Below are positions 53,045 through 62,144 of a DNA stretch of 64,000 bases, piece after piece; positions within the stretch are counted from its first letter, which is position 1; each line of letters starts with the position of its first letter. The position numbers and the translations under genes are program-made. Origin of the DNA: CAVXXB01 sp963765585 (GTDB lineage Bacteria > Calditrichota > Calditrichia > JAJRVZ01); contig CAVXXB010000008.1 in assembly GCA_963765585.1 (NCBI GenBank), positions 124,001-188,000 of the forward strand, in the 5' to 3' direction. Below the pieces are notes generated by a model, which saw nothing but the letters and a program-made list of their open reading frames with translations, was not told the origin of the DNA and searched no databases.

Positions 53045-53389
53045 CTATTCCCGATACTTTATGAAGCGGTATTTTTCCAACGATACCATAAACTTACCAA
53101 CACGCTCATAGACCGGTTCCACGTCCTTGCCGGAGGACTCTTTTAGTTTATCTGCAATATTTAATATGGTACGTTTTCCATCAATCAATTTCCATACACT
53201 ACTTCCATAATCATCCAGTTTTACCTTAAACATTGGATTCTTTCACTGCGGCAGCAAATACTGTTTTAGAAAACGATTCTGAAACTTCGGTTTTAATAAA
53301 ACGATTCGTTTGGTTTCTGCTGTTTCCTGCCACTTGATATTGTGGACCGGAATATAGTTAAGCAAATTTTCCTGAGAGTTATTTTCCAT
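53045..53389 (-). CDS. PqqD-like protein with an in-frame UGA codon
   Basis: Open in one frame for 114 codons apart from a TGA at codon 49 (53243-53245). Before it: NLLNYIPVHNIKWQE and IVLLKPKFQNRFLKQYLLPQ; after it: KNPMFKVKLDDYGSSVWKLIDGKRTILNIADKLKE, EPVYERVGKFMVSLEKYRFIKY. This is the PqqD/peptide-chaperone-like pattern (VxLDxxGSxVWxLIDGKRT). The TGA could be a nonsense change or sequence error (from TGG or CGA), or be read as selenocysteine or read through. A hairpin of ATCCA/TGGAT plus GTTT/AAAC with loop AAGGTA lies at 53213-53238, at SECIS-like distance. An ATG at 53233 could also start a 62-aa short form. Confidence 0.6.
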
Positions 53390-53391
53390 AA

Positions 53392-53420
53392 AAATAAAAA
53401 AGGGCTGTTTAACAGCCCTT
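53392..53420 (-). terminator. Rho-independent terminator of the OPT transporter gene
   Basis: In minus-strand sense: AAGGGCTGTT, two-base loop, AACAGCCCTT followed by TTTTATTTTT. It ends the OPT transcript immediately before the PqqD-like ATG. Confidence 0.9.
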
Positions 53421-53429
53421 ATATCCAGT

Positions 53430-55391
53430 TTATTCTGATTGTGAACGTTTAAAGGGTATAATGATCAGCATATATGCCAGGCCTGCAAAGGCTAAAAGTC
53501 CAAGCAAAAATTGCGGTTCAAAAAGGGCAAGATTTGCCAGTTGAAAAGATCCTTCACTGATATTAACGCCAAGCACAACGAATGCGAGAATTACTGCTGT
53601 TAGAGCTTCGCCGGCGATCAGGCCGGATGACAGCAATACGCCTGTATTTTCTGCTTTCATTTTTTGCACATCCGTAGCATTATTTTTCTTTAACATATTT
53701 TCAAGAACCCATTTTAAGATTCCGCCGACAAATATGGCTGCGGTAGAATGAAATGGTAAATACATACCGACGGCTACCAGCATAGGGGAGGGGGCTTTGA
53801 TAAGAATGAGCGCTACTGCCAGAAACATTCCGGCGATAACCAGAGGCCAGGCCATCTCACCTCCAACGATACCCTTGGCCATCAGCGCCATTAATCCTGC
53901 CTGAGGTGCGGGTAATTGCTCACTTCCAATGTGATATACCTGATCCATTGCAATCATCGGCCATATTAACAGTAGTGCGGCAATAATGACACCAATAATT
54001 TCACCGACCTGCATTTTCCATGGTGTTCCGCCAAGAATATGACCAACTTTCAAATCCTGCATCATGTCACCGGCAATTCCGGCAGCACAACAAACCACCC
54101 CGGCCACGCCAAGAACAGCCATTACACCTTTACTTCCTGTTATCCCCAGGGCAACCATCATCAGTGCGGCAATGAGTAATGATGAAAGGGTCAACCCGCT
54201 AATCGGATTATTAGAACTTCCGACCAGACCTACCAGATATCCGGCAACAGCAGCAAACAGGAAGCCCAAAATAATCATTACAACGGTTAAGAGGAGGGCG
54301 CCACCAAATGATTCACTAAAATAATTATAGAGAAAAAATAACGGTATGGCCAGACCGATGATTGCCATTACCACTTTTTTAAAATCGATATCGATTTCCA
54401 AACGGCTCGTTTTACCTTCCGGTTCTTTTGCTGTGGAAAAATCGCGCATGGCTTTGCCAATTCCATTTATTAGGGAATGACGCAGATTGTAAAGTGTGTA
54501 AAAAGCGGCCACGATCATCGTTCCGACAGCCAGAGGACGGACCTGGGTTTTCCAGATTTCCATGCATACATCAATCCAACTCTGTCCGCCAACAACAAGA
54601 TCACCCAATGCCGGATTCAGAAAGATAAAGGCCGGAACCAGAAACAACCAGCCGGAGACCGCTCCGGCAAACAGAACTGATGACACCCGCATACCGACGA
54701 TAAACCCGACACCGATCAGGGCTGGCGATGCGGCCGGTGTTTCTAAGATAAATCCACCGCCATATGTAATTTTTTCCTTTAATATTTCAATTTTTGATGA
54801 TGCCAGCGGAAAAAAGTCACGGGTGTAATCTTTTATCATGTGGATGCCATTGGAGTTTTTGAATAATTCCCAAAGGGCAGCAATTCCCATACTGTAGAAG
54901 ACAAGCGAGGCCCCGGTTTGCCCACCCTGGCCTGCCTTTACAATTTCAGCCGCAGCAACACTTTCAGGGAAAGGTAAATCGGCTTCTTCGACCAGTGATC
55001 GTCTGAGAATAATTACAAATAATACGCCCAAAACACCGCCAATTAACATAATCAAGGTACTCTCAAAGTAGCGCAATTCTTCCCAAACGCCACTGATAAC
55101 AAATGCAGGTATTGTGAATATTGCACCAGCGATTAAAGCTTCTCCTACCGATGCTGTCGTACGGGCCACATTTTCTTCGAGTATTGAACCGCCAAAAGCT
55201 CTAAGGGCGGCCATGGCTACAACTGCAGCAGGAAAGGTAGCAGCCACCGTCAATCCTGCCTTCATCCCGAGATACGCATTTGCGGCTCCCAGAACAACGG
55301 CCATTAGGACACCAAGGAAAATCGCCTTAAAAGTAAGTTCCTTCAGATCACTATCAGCCGAAACAAAAGGTTTAAATTCGGGTATACTCAT
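53430..55391 (-). CDS. OPT-family oligopeptide transporter
   Basis: 653 residues, about 15 or more membrane helices. OPT motifs: LGVLMAVVLGAANAYLGMKAGLTVAATFPAAVVAM, EENVARTTASVGEALIAGAIFTIPAF, LPFPESVAAAEIVKAGQ, GSSNNPISGLTLSSLLIAALMM, GDMMQDLKVGHILGGTPWKMQ, MYLPFHSTAAIFVGGILKW. Members import peptides or metal chelates with protons; the bacterial EspB-like branch substrate is not predictable here. AAGGAGATTTA precedes the ATG in coding sense. Confidence 0.93.
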   Translation of the reverse strand: MSIPEFKPFVSADSDLKELTFKAIFLGVLMAVVLGAANAYLGMKAGLTVAATFPAAVVAMAALRAFGGSILEENVARTTASVGEALIAGAIFTIPAFVISGVWEELRYFESTLIMLIGGVLGVLFVIILRRSLVEEADLPFPESVAAAEIVKAGQGGQTGASLVFYSMGIAALWELFKNSNGIHMIKDYTRDFFPLASSKIEILKEKITYGGGFILETPAASPALIGVGFIVGMRVSSVLFAGAVSGWLFLVPAFIFLNPALGDLVVGGQSWIDVCMEIWKTQVRPLAVGTMIVAAFYTLYNLRHSLINGIGKAMRDFSTAKEPEGKTSRLEIDIDFKKVVMAIIGLAIPLFFLYNYFSESFGGALLLTVVMIILGFLFAAVAGYLVGLVGSSNNPISGLTLSSLLIAALMMVALGITGSKGVMAVLGVAGVVCCAAGIAGDMMQDLKVGHILGGTPWKMQVGEIIGVIIAALLLIWPMIAMDQVYHIGSEQLPAPQAGLMALMAKGIVGGEMAWPLVIAGMFLAVALILIKAPSPMLVAVGMYLPFHSTAAIFVGGILKWVLENMLKKNNATDVQKMKAENTGVLLSSGLIAGEALTAVILAFVVLGVNISEGSFQLANLALFEPQFLLGLLAFAGLAYMLIIIPFKRSQSE

Positions 55392-55649
55392 TAAATCTCC
55401 TTAATTTAATAAAAGGGAAGAAGGCATGTGTTGTTAACAATCTGCTAAAACTAATTTTTACGTCCAAAAAAGTCAAGTAATAATATGAGAACTAAGAATA
55501 ATCAATAATCCTGATACATGATTCACAATAAGTGAGTTAAGTTCAAATATTCCAATAATTTGCTACATTTTCTGAAGCCAATTTGATTTGCAAACAAATA
55601 TTAGATTTATTAACTTAAAAAATTATATTTAAAGGGTTTATATACTGAT

Positions 55650-56379
55650 ATGCCCCGATTCCGAATGTTGATCGAATACGATGGTAGTGCTTATTGTGGG
55701 TGGCAAATTCAGGCAAACTCTAAAACAATCCAGGGTGAAATTGAGCATGCGCTGACCGTTATTTTTAAAACACCCTGCCAAATCATCGGTGCTGGTCGAA
55801 CAGATACAGGAGTTCATGCACGAGGTCAGGTTGCGCATTTCGATTTATATCTGGATTATGATCAGCAAAAATTAAAACGTTCTTTGAATGGTATTCTGAA
55901 CGATGATATCCGGATAAAAGATATCACGCCTAGTAAGCGACGAATTTCATGCCAGGTTTAGCGCCATTTGGCGAATATATAATTACCAAATCGCCAGACA
56001 GCCCCAGGCTCTGATAAAAAATCAGGTCTGGTATTATGATGGAGAATTAGATCTGGCTGCCATGAACAGGGCTTCTGAAAATATTCTTGGTGAGAATAAT
56101 TTTAAGAGCTATTGCCGTACAATCTCAGATGTCAAAACACATCTATGTACGGTAAAGGATGCCGCCTGGTCAGAGCAAAATGAACTGATAATCTTCCGGA
56201 TTAAGGCAAACCGTTTTCTCCATGGTATGGTGCGCTCATTGGTCGGGACGATGATGGATGTTGGTCGTAGAAGAATTACTCCTGAAGATTTTATGAGTAT
56301 TCTGAGCGCAGAGAACAGAGAGGCAGCATCCCAATCTGCACCGGCACGTGGTTTGATTCTGGATGAAGTTGTTTATTAA
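55650..56379 (+). CDS. truA: tRNA pseudouridine synthase A, split by a +1 frameshift
   Basis: Makes pseudouridine 38-40 in tRNA. 242 residues if one base is skipped near 55935-55942. IEYDGSAYCGWQIQANSKTIQGEIEHAL, the catalytic Asp in GAGRTDTGVHARGQVAHF, then after the skip E-F-H-A-R-F-S-A, and FLHGMVRSLVGTMMDVGRRRI, ARGLILDEVVY. The continuation through F-H-A-R-F-S is one of the most conserved parts of TruA, so the break is clear. Restored length is normal. Confidence 0.92.
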
Positions 56380-56404
56380 GGGGTATTCATTAGGATAAAC
56401 ATAG

Positions 56405-56520
56405 TGTTGTAGTTTTAAGTTAGGAGTTAGGAATTAGGAATTAGAGATTAGAGATTAATTAACAATTTGCTGACTACAAATAACTAATTCCCAGTTCCCA
56501 ATTACTAATTACAGAGTAAT
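56405..56520. repeat. 'TTAGGAGTTAGGAATTAGG' words
   Basis: AAGTTAGGAGTTAGGAATTAGG and AGAGATTAGAGATTAATT, then inverse TAATTCCCAGTTCCCAATTAC, between truA and the transaldolase gene. Confidence 0.8.
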
Positions 56521-56619
56521 AATATAAGTTTTTATAAAGGTCATTCTCCGGAAAATATTTCCGGAGAAGATATATAATATGAATAGTATATTTTACAATT
56601 ATCACAAAAGGAGTTTTAA

Positions 56620-57267
56620 ATGAAGTTTTTTATAGATACCGCGAATATCAAAGAAATTCGGGAAGCAGCCAGTCTTGGTATTCTGGATGGGGTAACGACC
56701 AATCCGACACTTATCTCCAGAGAAGATGGTAAGCCGGAAGATATCTTAAAAGAAATTTGCGAAATCGTTGATGGTCCGATCAGTGCAGAAGTGGTATCAC
56801 TCGACTGGGAGGGAATGGTAAAAGAGGGTCGTGAAGTTGCAAAAATTCATAAAAATATTGTAGTGAAAATTCCAATTACCAAAGATGGTCTCAAAGCAGT
56901 GAAAGCCCTGGCCGATGAAAACATCCGAACTAATGTTACCCTGATATTTACGCCCATGCAGGCTTTACTTGCAGCACGTGCAGGCGCAAGTTTCGTCAGT
57001 CCGTTTGTTGGCCGTTTAGACGATATTTCTGTTGATGGCATGGATATGGTTGCTCAGATTGTGGATATTTTTGAAAATTTTGATATTGGAACAGAGATCA
57101 TTGTTGCCAGTGTAAGAAATCCGTTACACGTAGAAGCTGCGGCTGTGATGGGCGCAGACATTGCCACTATTCCATTTAAAGTTATCGAGCAGCTGGCAAA
57201 ACATCCGCTAACTGATAAAGGTATTGATCAATTTCTGAAAGACTGGGAAAAAGTAAAGAGCAGATAA
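56620..57267 (+). CDS. tal: Transaldolase (short, FSA-like type)
   Basis: 215 residues. MKFFIDTANIKEIREAASLGILDGVTTNPTLI, Schiff-base Lys in IVVKIPITKDGL, TLIFTPMQALLAARAGASFVSPFVGRLDDI, ASVRNPLHVEAAAVMGADIATIPF. The short length is that of the TalC/fructose-6-P aldolase subgroup; in bacteria lacking a long Tal it acts as transaldolase in the pentose phosphate pathway. AAAGGAG precedes the ATG. htrA starts three bases after the stop. Confidence 0.93.
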   Translation: MKFFIDTANIKEIREAASLGILDGVTTNPTLISREDGKPEDILKEICEIVDGPISAEVVSLDWEGMVKEGREVAKIHKNIVVKIPITKDGLKAVKALADENIRTNVTLIFTPMQALLAARAGASFVSPFVGRLDDISVDGMDMVAQIVDIFENFDIGTEIIVASVRNPLHVEAAAVMGADIATIPFKVIEQLAKHPLTDKGIDQFLKDWEKVKSR

Positions 57268-57269
57268 AT

Positions 57270-58496
57270 ATGAATTCAGTAGTAAAAGTAGTCGGTCTAT
57301 TAATCGCCGGCAGTATTATAGGTTTTGCAATATATGCACAGTGGGGCATGCCGGTAAAAAAGGAATTGTCACGGATTGACAGTGTTTTTGTAAACGATGC
57401 CTATGCTGATGAATCAAATCCCGATGTTGATCAGGGAAATGAAAATGTTACAACTTCCAGGCATAATGCCATAACACGTGCGGTAACAAAAATCAGCCCG
57501 GCGGTTGTGAGTGTAAGCGTGCTCAGTGTCAGAGAGTACGTACAGCGCAGTCCTTTCCGCTCAACGGACCCGTTTTTCAGAGAATTTTTTCCGGAATTAT
57601 TTAAAGATCGCCGGTATCAGGAAAAAGTTCATAGCCTGGGTACCGGATTTATTATCTCTCGTGATGGCTATATACTTTCAAACGATCATGTAGTGGGCGA
57701 TGCGACAGAAATAATCGTAACCTTATCAGATGGACAGGAAGCAGAAGCCGTTTTGATCGGCCGTGATCCCACTCTGGATGTTTCTTTGATCAAAGTCGAG
57801 GCTGAAGATTTAAAACCGGCACTGCTGGGGAATTCAGAAAATGTTATCCTGGGTGAATGGGCTATTGCCGTGGGAAATCCATTCGGCCTGTTTGAAATTA
57901 ATAATATGTCTACCGTGACCGTTGGAGTCATTAGTGCTATCGGACGTGATTTTGGTGAACAAGAAGGCCGCGTGTATCAGGATATGATCCAGACCGATGC
58001 CGCAATTAATAGCGGCAACAGTGGCGGACCGCTCTGTAATGCCCTGGGTGAAGTAATTGGAATGAATACGTTTATTTATACCGGTAGTCAATACAGCAAG
58101 GGGTCCGTTGGGATTGGATTTGCGATACCCATAAATCGGATCAAAGACTTGCTGGATGATTTAAAATCCGGTAAACAGATTGATCGTGATTTCTGGATTG
58201 GTATAAAAGTTCAAAATCTAAGTGATATTATTTCAAGAAAAATGGATTTTGAAGGTACTTCAGGTGTCTTGATTCGCCATATTGACCGGGGTAGTCCGGC
58301 GGAAAAAGCAGGACTCAAATTGGGAGATATTATTCTCGAGATGCAGTCTCGTAAAATTGAGAGTGAAAAAGATGTACAGGATATTGTATTTAGTGCAGAT
58401 CTGAAAGTAGGCGATGATCTGTCACTAAAAGTGTGGCGTGATGGTAAGGTGTATGATATTACAATGAATTTGGTCAGCATCAGGAACTTAAGATAA
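57270..58496 (+). CDS. HtrA/DegS-like periplasmic serine protease with one PDZ domain
   Basis: 408 residues. N-terminal membrane anchor (about 5-23), protease domain with His in SNDHVV, Asp in LDVSLIKVE and Ser in INSGNSGGPL, then one PDZ domain (about 310-405: WIGIKVQNLS, GVLIRHIDRGSPAEKAGLKLGDIILEM). One PDZ and an anchor recall DegS, a stress sensor protease, but no anti-sigma factor gene is nearby. Its stop shares a base with the purB ATG (TAATG). Confidence 0.9.
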   Translation: MNSVVKVVGLLIAGSIIGFAIYAQWGMPVKKELSRIDSVFVNDAYADESNPDVDQGNENVTTSRHNAITRAVTKISPAVVSVSVLSVREYVQRSPFRSTDPFFREFFPELFKDRRYQEKVHSLGTGFIISRDGYILSNDHVVGDATEIIVTLSDGQEAEAVLIGRDPTLDVSLIKVEAEDLKPALLGNSENVILGEWAIAVGNPFGLFEINNMSTVTVGVISAIGRDFGEQEGRVYQDMIQTDAAINSGNSGGPLCNALGEVIGMNTFIYTGSQYSKGSVGIGFAIPINRIKDLLDDLKSGKQIDRDFWIGIKVQNLSDIISRKMDFEGTSGVLIRHIDRGSPAEKAGLKLGDIILEMQSRKIESEKDVQDIVFSADLKVGDDLSLKVWRDGKVYDITMNLVSIRNLR

Positions 58497-59788
58497 TGAT
58501 TGAACGCTATAGTCTCCCTGAAATTACGGAAATATGGAGTGATCAAAATAAATTCTCGATTTGGTTACAGATAGAGATCCTGGCATGTGAAGCCATGAAA
58601 AATATGGGAATAGTACCTGAAGAATCACTAAAAACCATTAAAGAAAAGGCCGATTTTAATGTTGAACGAATACTTGAGATTGAAGAAGAAGTAAAACACG
58701 ATGTTATCGCTTTTTTAACTAACGTGGCGGAATATGTAGGTGATGATGCACGCTACATCCATTATGGAATGACTTCATCGGATGTACTAGATACTGCTCT
58801 TGCGGTTCAGATGGTACAGGCAGCGAAACTTATACGTGAAGTAGTCGTTGAATTTTGTGATATACTTAAGGAACGGGCACAGGAAACAAAAAATATCGTA
58901 ACAGTTGGCAGATCACACGGGGTCCATGCCGAACCGGTCACTTTTGGGTTTAAACTTGCCCTTTGGTACGATGAAATGCGTCGGCAGTTAGAACGGCTTG
59001 ATCATGCCATAGAGACAATTCGTGTAGGACAAATATCGGGCGCGGTTGGCACTTTTGATCATTTAAGCCCTGATGTGCAAAAATATGTGTGTAAAAAACT
59101 TGGCTTACAATCCGCCAACATATCCACTCAAATTTTACAACGTGACCGGCACGCTCATTATATGAACACTATGGCCGTTCTTGGCGGCACACTTGAAAAG
59201 ATATCTGTAGAGATCAGACATCTGCAACGAACTGAAGTTCTTGAGGCATCAGAATTCTTTTCAAAAGGCCAAAAGGGGTCTTCCGCCATGCCGCATAAAA
59301 AAAATCCGATCATATCCGAACGGATTAGTGGAATGGCCAGGATTTTACGAGGCAATGCGCTCGCAGCAATGGAAAATATGGCTTTGTGGCACGAACGTGA
59401 TATTTCCCATTCATCTGTGGAACGCGTAATTATTCCTGATACTACAATTGCCCTATATTATATGCTTAAAAAGAGTTGCGGTTTGATTAAGAATCTTGAA
59501 ATAAATCCTGAAAAGATGCTGGAAAATCTAAATTTGACTCACGGACTCATCTTTTCACAGGCAGTGTTGCTGGCATTGACACAAAAGGGTGTCAGCAGGG
59601 AAGAGGCGTACCGGATGGTCCAGAGAAATGCCATGAAGGTTTGGGAGCAGAAAATTGATTTCCGCGAAGCGCTGGCGCAGGATGCCGGGATTGAAGAACA
59701 TCTATCTGCTGATGAATTGAAATTAATATTTAATATTGAAAACAGACTTAAAAATATTGAACATATTTTTAGTGAAGTAGGAATATAA
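58496..59788 (+). CDS. purB: Adenylosuccinate lyase PurB
   Basis: 430 residues. Cleaves SAICAR and adenylosuccinate in purine synthesis. VKHDVIAFL, YIHYGMTSSDVLDTALAVQM, VGRSHGVHAEPVTFGFKLALWYDEM, QISGAVGTFDHL, and the fumarase-superfamily signature GSSAMPHKKNPIISERISGMARI are intact. One-base overlap with htrA; first of a purine/phospholipid gene run. Confidence 0.96.
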   Translation: MIERYSLPEITEIWSDQNKFSIWLQIEILACEAMKNMGIVPEESLKTIKEKADFNVERILEIEEEVKHDVIAFLTNVAEYVGDDARYIHYGMTSSDVLDTALAVQMVQAAKLIREVVVEFCDILKERAQETKNIVTVGRSHGVHAEPVTFGFKLALWYDEMRRQLERLDHAIETIRVGQISGAVGTFDHLSPDVQKYVCKKLGLQSANISTQILQRDRHAHYMNTMAVLGGTLEKISVEIRHLQRTEVLEASEFFSKGQKGSSAMPHKKNPIISERISGMARILRGNALAAMENMALWHERDISHSSVERVIIPDTTIALYYMLKKSCGLIKNLEINPEKMLENLNLTHGLIFSQAVLLALTQKGVSREEAYRMVQRNAMKVWEQKIDFREALAQDAGIEEHLSADELKLIFNIENRLKNIEHIFSEVGI

Positions 59789-59802
59789 TAAGGAGGTCGA
59801 TA

Positions 59803-60510
59803 TTGTCAGGTAAAAAAGTACTCTTTGAAGACGGGTCAAAAAAGGTGTTCGAGGCTGATTCGGATGACCAACTCATACTATCTTTTACAGATAATATTGT
59901 TTCTTCAGATGGGAAAAAAAATAGCAAAACAAAAGGCAAGGGAACTGTGAACAGTGCGATTGCCGTTCACTTGTTTGACTATCTTGAAAGCTATAATGTC
60001 TCAACATATTATGTCAGTAAAATAAATGATCGCGATATACAGGTCAAAAGGACTGAACTCTATCCCATTACTGTTTGCATATATAATGAATCTACCCCCG
60101 CACTTAAAAAAAGATATGCTAAAGAATCAAAAGAAGATCTTACACTGCCCATTGTCGAATTTTATCATGGCAAAGACAGATTGAATGATCCTTTGAATAA
60201 TGAGTTTACGGAAAAAGCACTGGAAATTGCCGGTGAAGATGAATTGCGGGTAATGTCAAGAGATGGATTAAAAATCAATGCGTTGATAAAACCCTTCTTT
60301 GAGCGTAGAAACATAAATCTTGCCGATGTAAAACTTCAATTTGGAAAATACCGAGGCCGGGTTATTTTGAGCAGTGAGATTACGCCGGATTCCTGTCAAC
60401 TAATTGATACCGAAACGGGCAATATTTTAAGTTCCGAACGTTTTGATAAAGATATGGGTAATATTTCTGAGTCTTATCGGAATATATACGAACGCGTGTT
60501 GGGAGAATAA
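59803..60510 (+). CDS. purC: SAICAR synthetase PurC
   Basis: 235 residues. KVLFEDGSKKVFEADSDDQLILSFTD, KGKGTVNSAIAVHLFDYLESYNVSTYYV, VKRTELYPITVCIYN, LPIVEFYHGKDRLNDPLNNEF. The start is a TTG at 59803, six bases after a perfect AGGAGG (59791-59796). Makes the substrate used by PurB upstream. Confidence 0.94.
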   Translation: MSGKKVLFEDGSKKVFEADSDDQLILSFTDNIVSSDGKKNSKTKGKGTVNSAIAVHLFDYLESYNVSTYYVSKINDRDIQVKRTELYPITVCIYNESTPALKKRYAKESKEDLTLPIVEFYHGKDRLNDPLNNEFTEKALEIAGEDELRVMSRDGLKINALIKPFFERRNINLADVKLQFGKYRGRVILSSEITPDSCQLIDTETGNILSSERFDKDMGNISESYRNIYERVLGE

Positions 60511-60514
60511 TAAT

Positions 60515-61162
60515 TTGAAAATTTCACCGCTAAGTTATCGGGTTGTGATCACAACAACCGTTATCTTTTTGGTACTGCTGGTCGCCAGTTGCTTTTTAGA
60601 TAATATATTTATGTACATTTTGACATTTCTGGCAGGATTTGTTTTTCTGTTCAATTTTTATTTTTTCAGAGATCCTGAAAGATCAGTACCACAGGGAGAT
60701 AATCTGATTATCTCGCCTGCCGATGGTAAAATAATAAAAATTGAAGAAGTGGAAGAGCCGATTTACTTTAAACAAAAAGTGCGAATGGTCAGTATCTTCA
60801 TGTCGGTGGTAAGTGTGCATGTCAATCGGTATCCGATAAGTGGTGTTGTGTCATATGTTGATTATCAGGTAGGAAAATTTCTTGCGGCATTTGACCACAA
60901 AGCATCAGATGAAAATGAGCAGTCGATTATTGGCATTGAAAATGGGGAGAAGAAAATTCTCTTCAAACAAATAGCAGGTATCATTGCACGCAGGATTGTC
61001 TTTAATGTGGAAAAGGACGCGAAGGTAACTGCCGGTGACCGATTTGGCCTGATCCATTATGGATCACGTGTGGATATGTTTTTTCCACTCGATGTGGAGG
61101 TAAAGGTACAATTAAATGATATGGTTCAGAGCGGTGAATCAATTATCGGAGAATATAAATAA
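60515..61162 (+). CDS. psd: Phosphatidylserine decarboxylase proenzyme
   Basis: 215 residues. Two membrane helices (about 10-55), FYFFRDPERSVPQGDNLIISPADGKI, VSIFMSVVSVHVNRYPISG, KFLAAFDHKASDENE, and the self-cleavage site G-S in IHYGSRVDMFFP that generates the pyruvoyl group. Short (type II, archaeal-like) Psd common in FCB bacteria. TTG start at 60515 after GGGAGAA; pssA follows directly, giving the PS-to-PE pathway in one unit. Confidence 0.93.
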   Translation: MKISPLSYRVVITTTVIFLVLLVASCFLDNIFMYILTFLAGFVFLFNFYFFRDPERSVPQGDNLIISPADGKIIKIEEVEEPIYFKQKVRMVSIFMSVVSVHVNRYPISGVVSYVDYQVGKFLAAFDHKASDENEQSIIGIENGEKKILFKQIAGIIARRIVFNVEKDAKVTAGDRFGLIHYGSRVDMFFPLDVEVKVQLNDMVQSGESIIGEYK

Positions 61163-61912
61163 ATGGTAAAAGTCTCCAGAACAATCGTGCCAAGCTTCTT
61201 TACAGTTGGAAATATGTTTTGCGGTTTTTATTCAATCATTGCGGCGATTCAGGGAAAATTTGACCTTGCAGCATGGATGATAGTGGCTGGCGCATTTTTA
61301 GATGCAATGGATGGGAAAATTGCCCGGTTTACAAATAGTTCCAGTCAATTTGGTGTCGAATATGATTCACTTGCCGATGTGATTACCTTTGGCCTGGCTC
61401 CATCAATGTTAATTTATATTATTTTTGGCCAGACCATGGGGATCGTTGGCATTTTTCTTAGTTTTTTGCCACTGTTATTTGGCAGCATACGTCTTGCCCG
61501 GTTTAACACAAAACTAAAGGGATTTGATAAAGATCATTTCTCCGGATTGCCCATACCGATTTCGGCAATTACAATTTCCAGTTTTATTCTGTTCTCAAAT
61601 TTTTTCTATGCCAATCCGCTCAAATTTCCTAAAATGATGATCATTATGATATTAATTTTGTCGGTGCTGATGGTTAGTAACATTCGTTATGAAACCGCGC
61701 CAAAATTAAATTTTAAAGGTAACAAACTGGAAAAGATCAAGTTCCTGCTGATAATTATCAGTGGTATTATTATTATGATCATTCCCCATCAGTCATTGTT
61801 TCCGCTGATTATTTTGTATATTTTGTCTGGTCTTTTTATATGGATATTCAGATTGAACAAAGAAAATTCAATTTTTAACAAAAATGAGGTCCAAGGTGAA
61901 AGCGAAGATTAG
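61163..61912 (+). CDS. pssA: CDP-diacylglycerol-serine O-phosphatidyltransferase
   Basis: 249 residues. CDP-alcohol phosphatidyltransferase motif as DAMDGKIARFTNSSSQFGVEYDSLADV, matching DG-x2-AR-x8-G-x3-D-x3-D. Several membrane helices; PSFFTVGNMFCGFYSIIAA and FGLAPSMLIY are typical of bacterial type II PssA. Starts immediately after the psd stop; its end overlaps purS. Confidence 0.94.
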   Translation: MVKVSRTIVPSFFTVGNMFCGFYSIIAAIQGKFDLAAWMIVAGAFLDAMDGKIARFTNSSSQFGVEYDSLADVITFGLAPSMLIYIIFGQTMGIVGIFLSFLPLLFGSIRLARFNTKLKGFDKDHFSGLPIPISAITISSFILFSNFFYANPLKFPKMMIIMILILSVLMVSNIRYETAPKLNFKGNKLEKIKFLLIIISGIIIMIIPHQSLFPLIILYILSGLFIWIFRLNKENSIFNKNEVQGESED

Positions 61913-62144
61913 TGTCTATTTAAAACCGGGTATACTTGACCCTCAGGGGAAAGCAGTGATGCATGCTATAAAGCATCTTGACTATAGTGGTGTGAATAAT
62001 GTGCGAATTGGCAAATATATTGAAATGGTATTTGATTCAAAAGATATTGAACAAGTCAAAAAACAGGCTGATGAAATTTGTCAGAAACTATTGGCAAATC
62101 CGGTTATGGAAAATTATACTATTGAAGTAGAGGAATTGTCTTGA
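61884..62144 (+). CDS. purS: Phosphoribosylformylglycinamidine synthase subunit PurS
   Basis: 86 residues from ATG 61884; a GTG at 61896 (VKAKISVYLKPG) with GAGG at 61886 is an equally good start. ISVYLKPGILDPQGKAVMHAIKHLDYSGVNNVRIGKYIEM is diagnostic of PurS. It bridges PurL and PurQ. Overlaps pssA; coupled to purQ. Confidence 0.93.
   Translation: MRSKVKAKISVYLKPGILDPQGKAVMHAIKHLDYSGVNNVRIGKYIEMVFDSKDIEQVKKQADEICQKLLANPVMENYTIEVEELS

Noticed and set aside
925..55942. prfB-like programmed +1 frameshift at each broken gene
   Set aside because: No shared CTT-TGA site or upstream Shine-Dalgarno stimulator is seen, and programmed shifting of so many unrelated core genes is unknown in bacteria. 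Kept only as an alternative within the finding.
15395..56520. Word repeats as a CRISPR array
   Set aside because: Word lengths and spacing are irregular, no unique spacers of constant length exist, and no cas gene is present.
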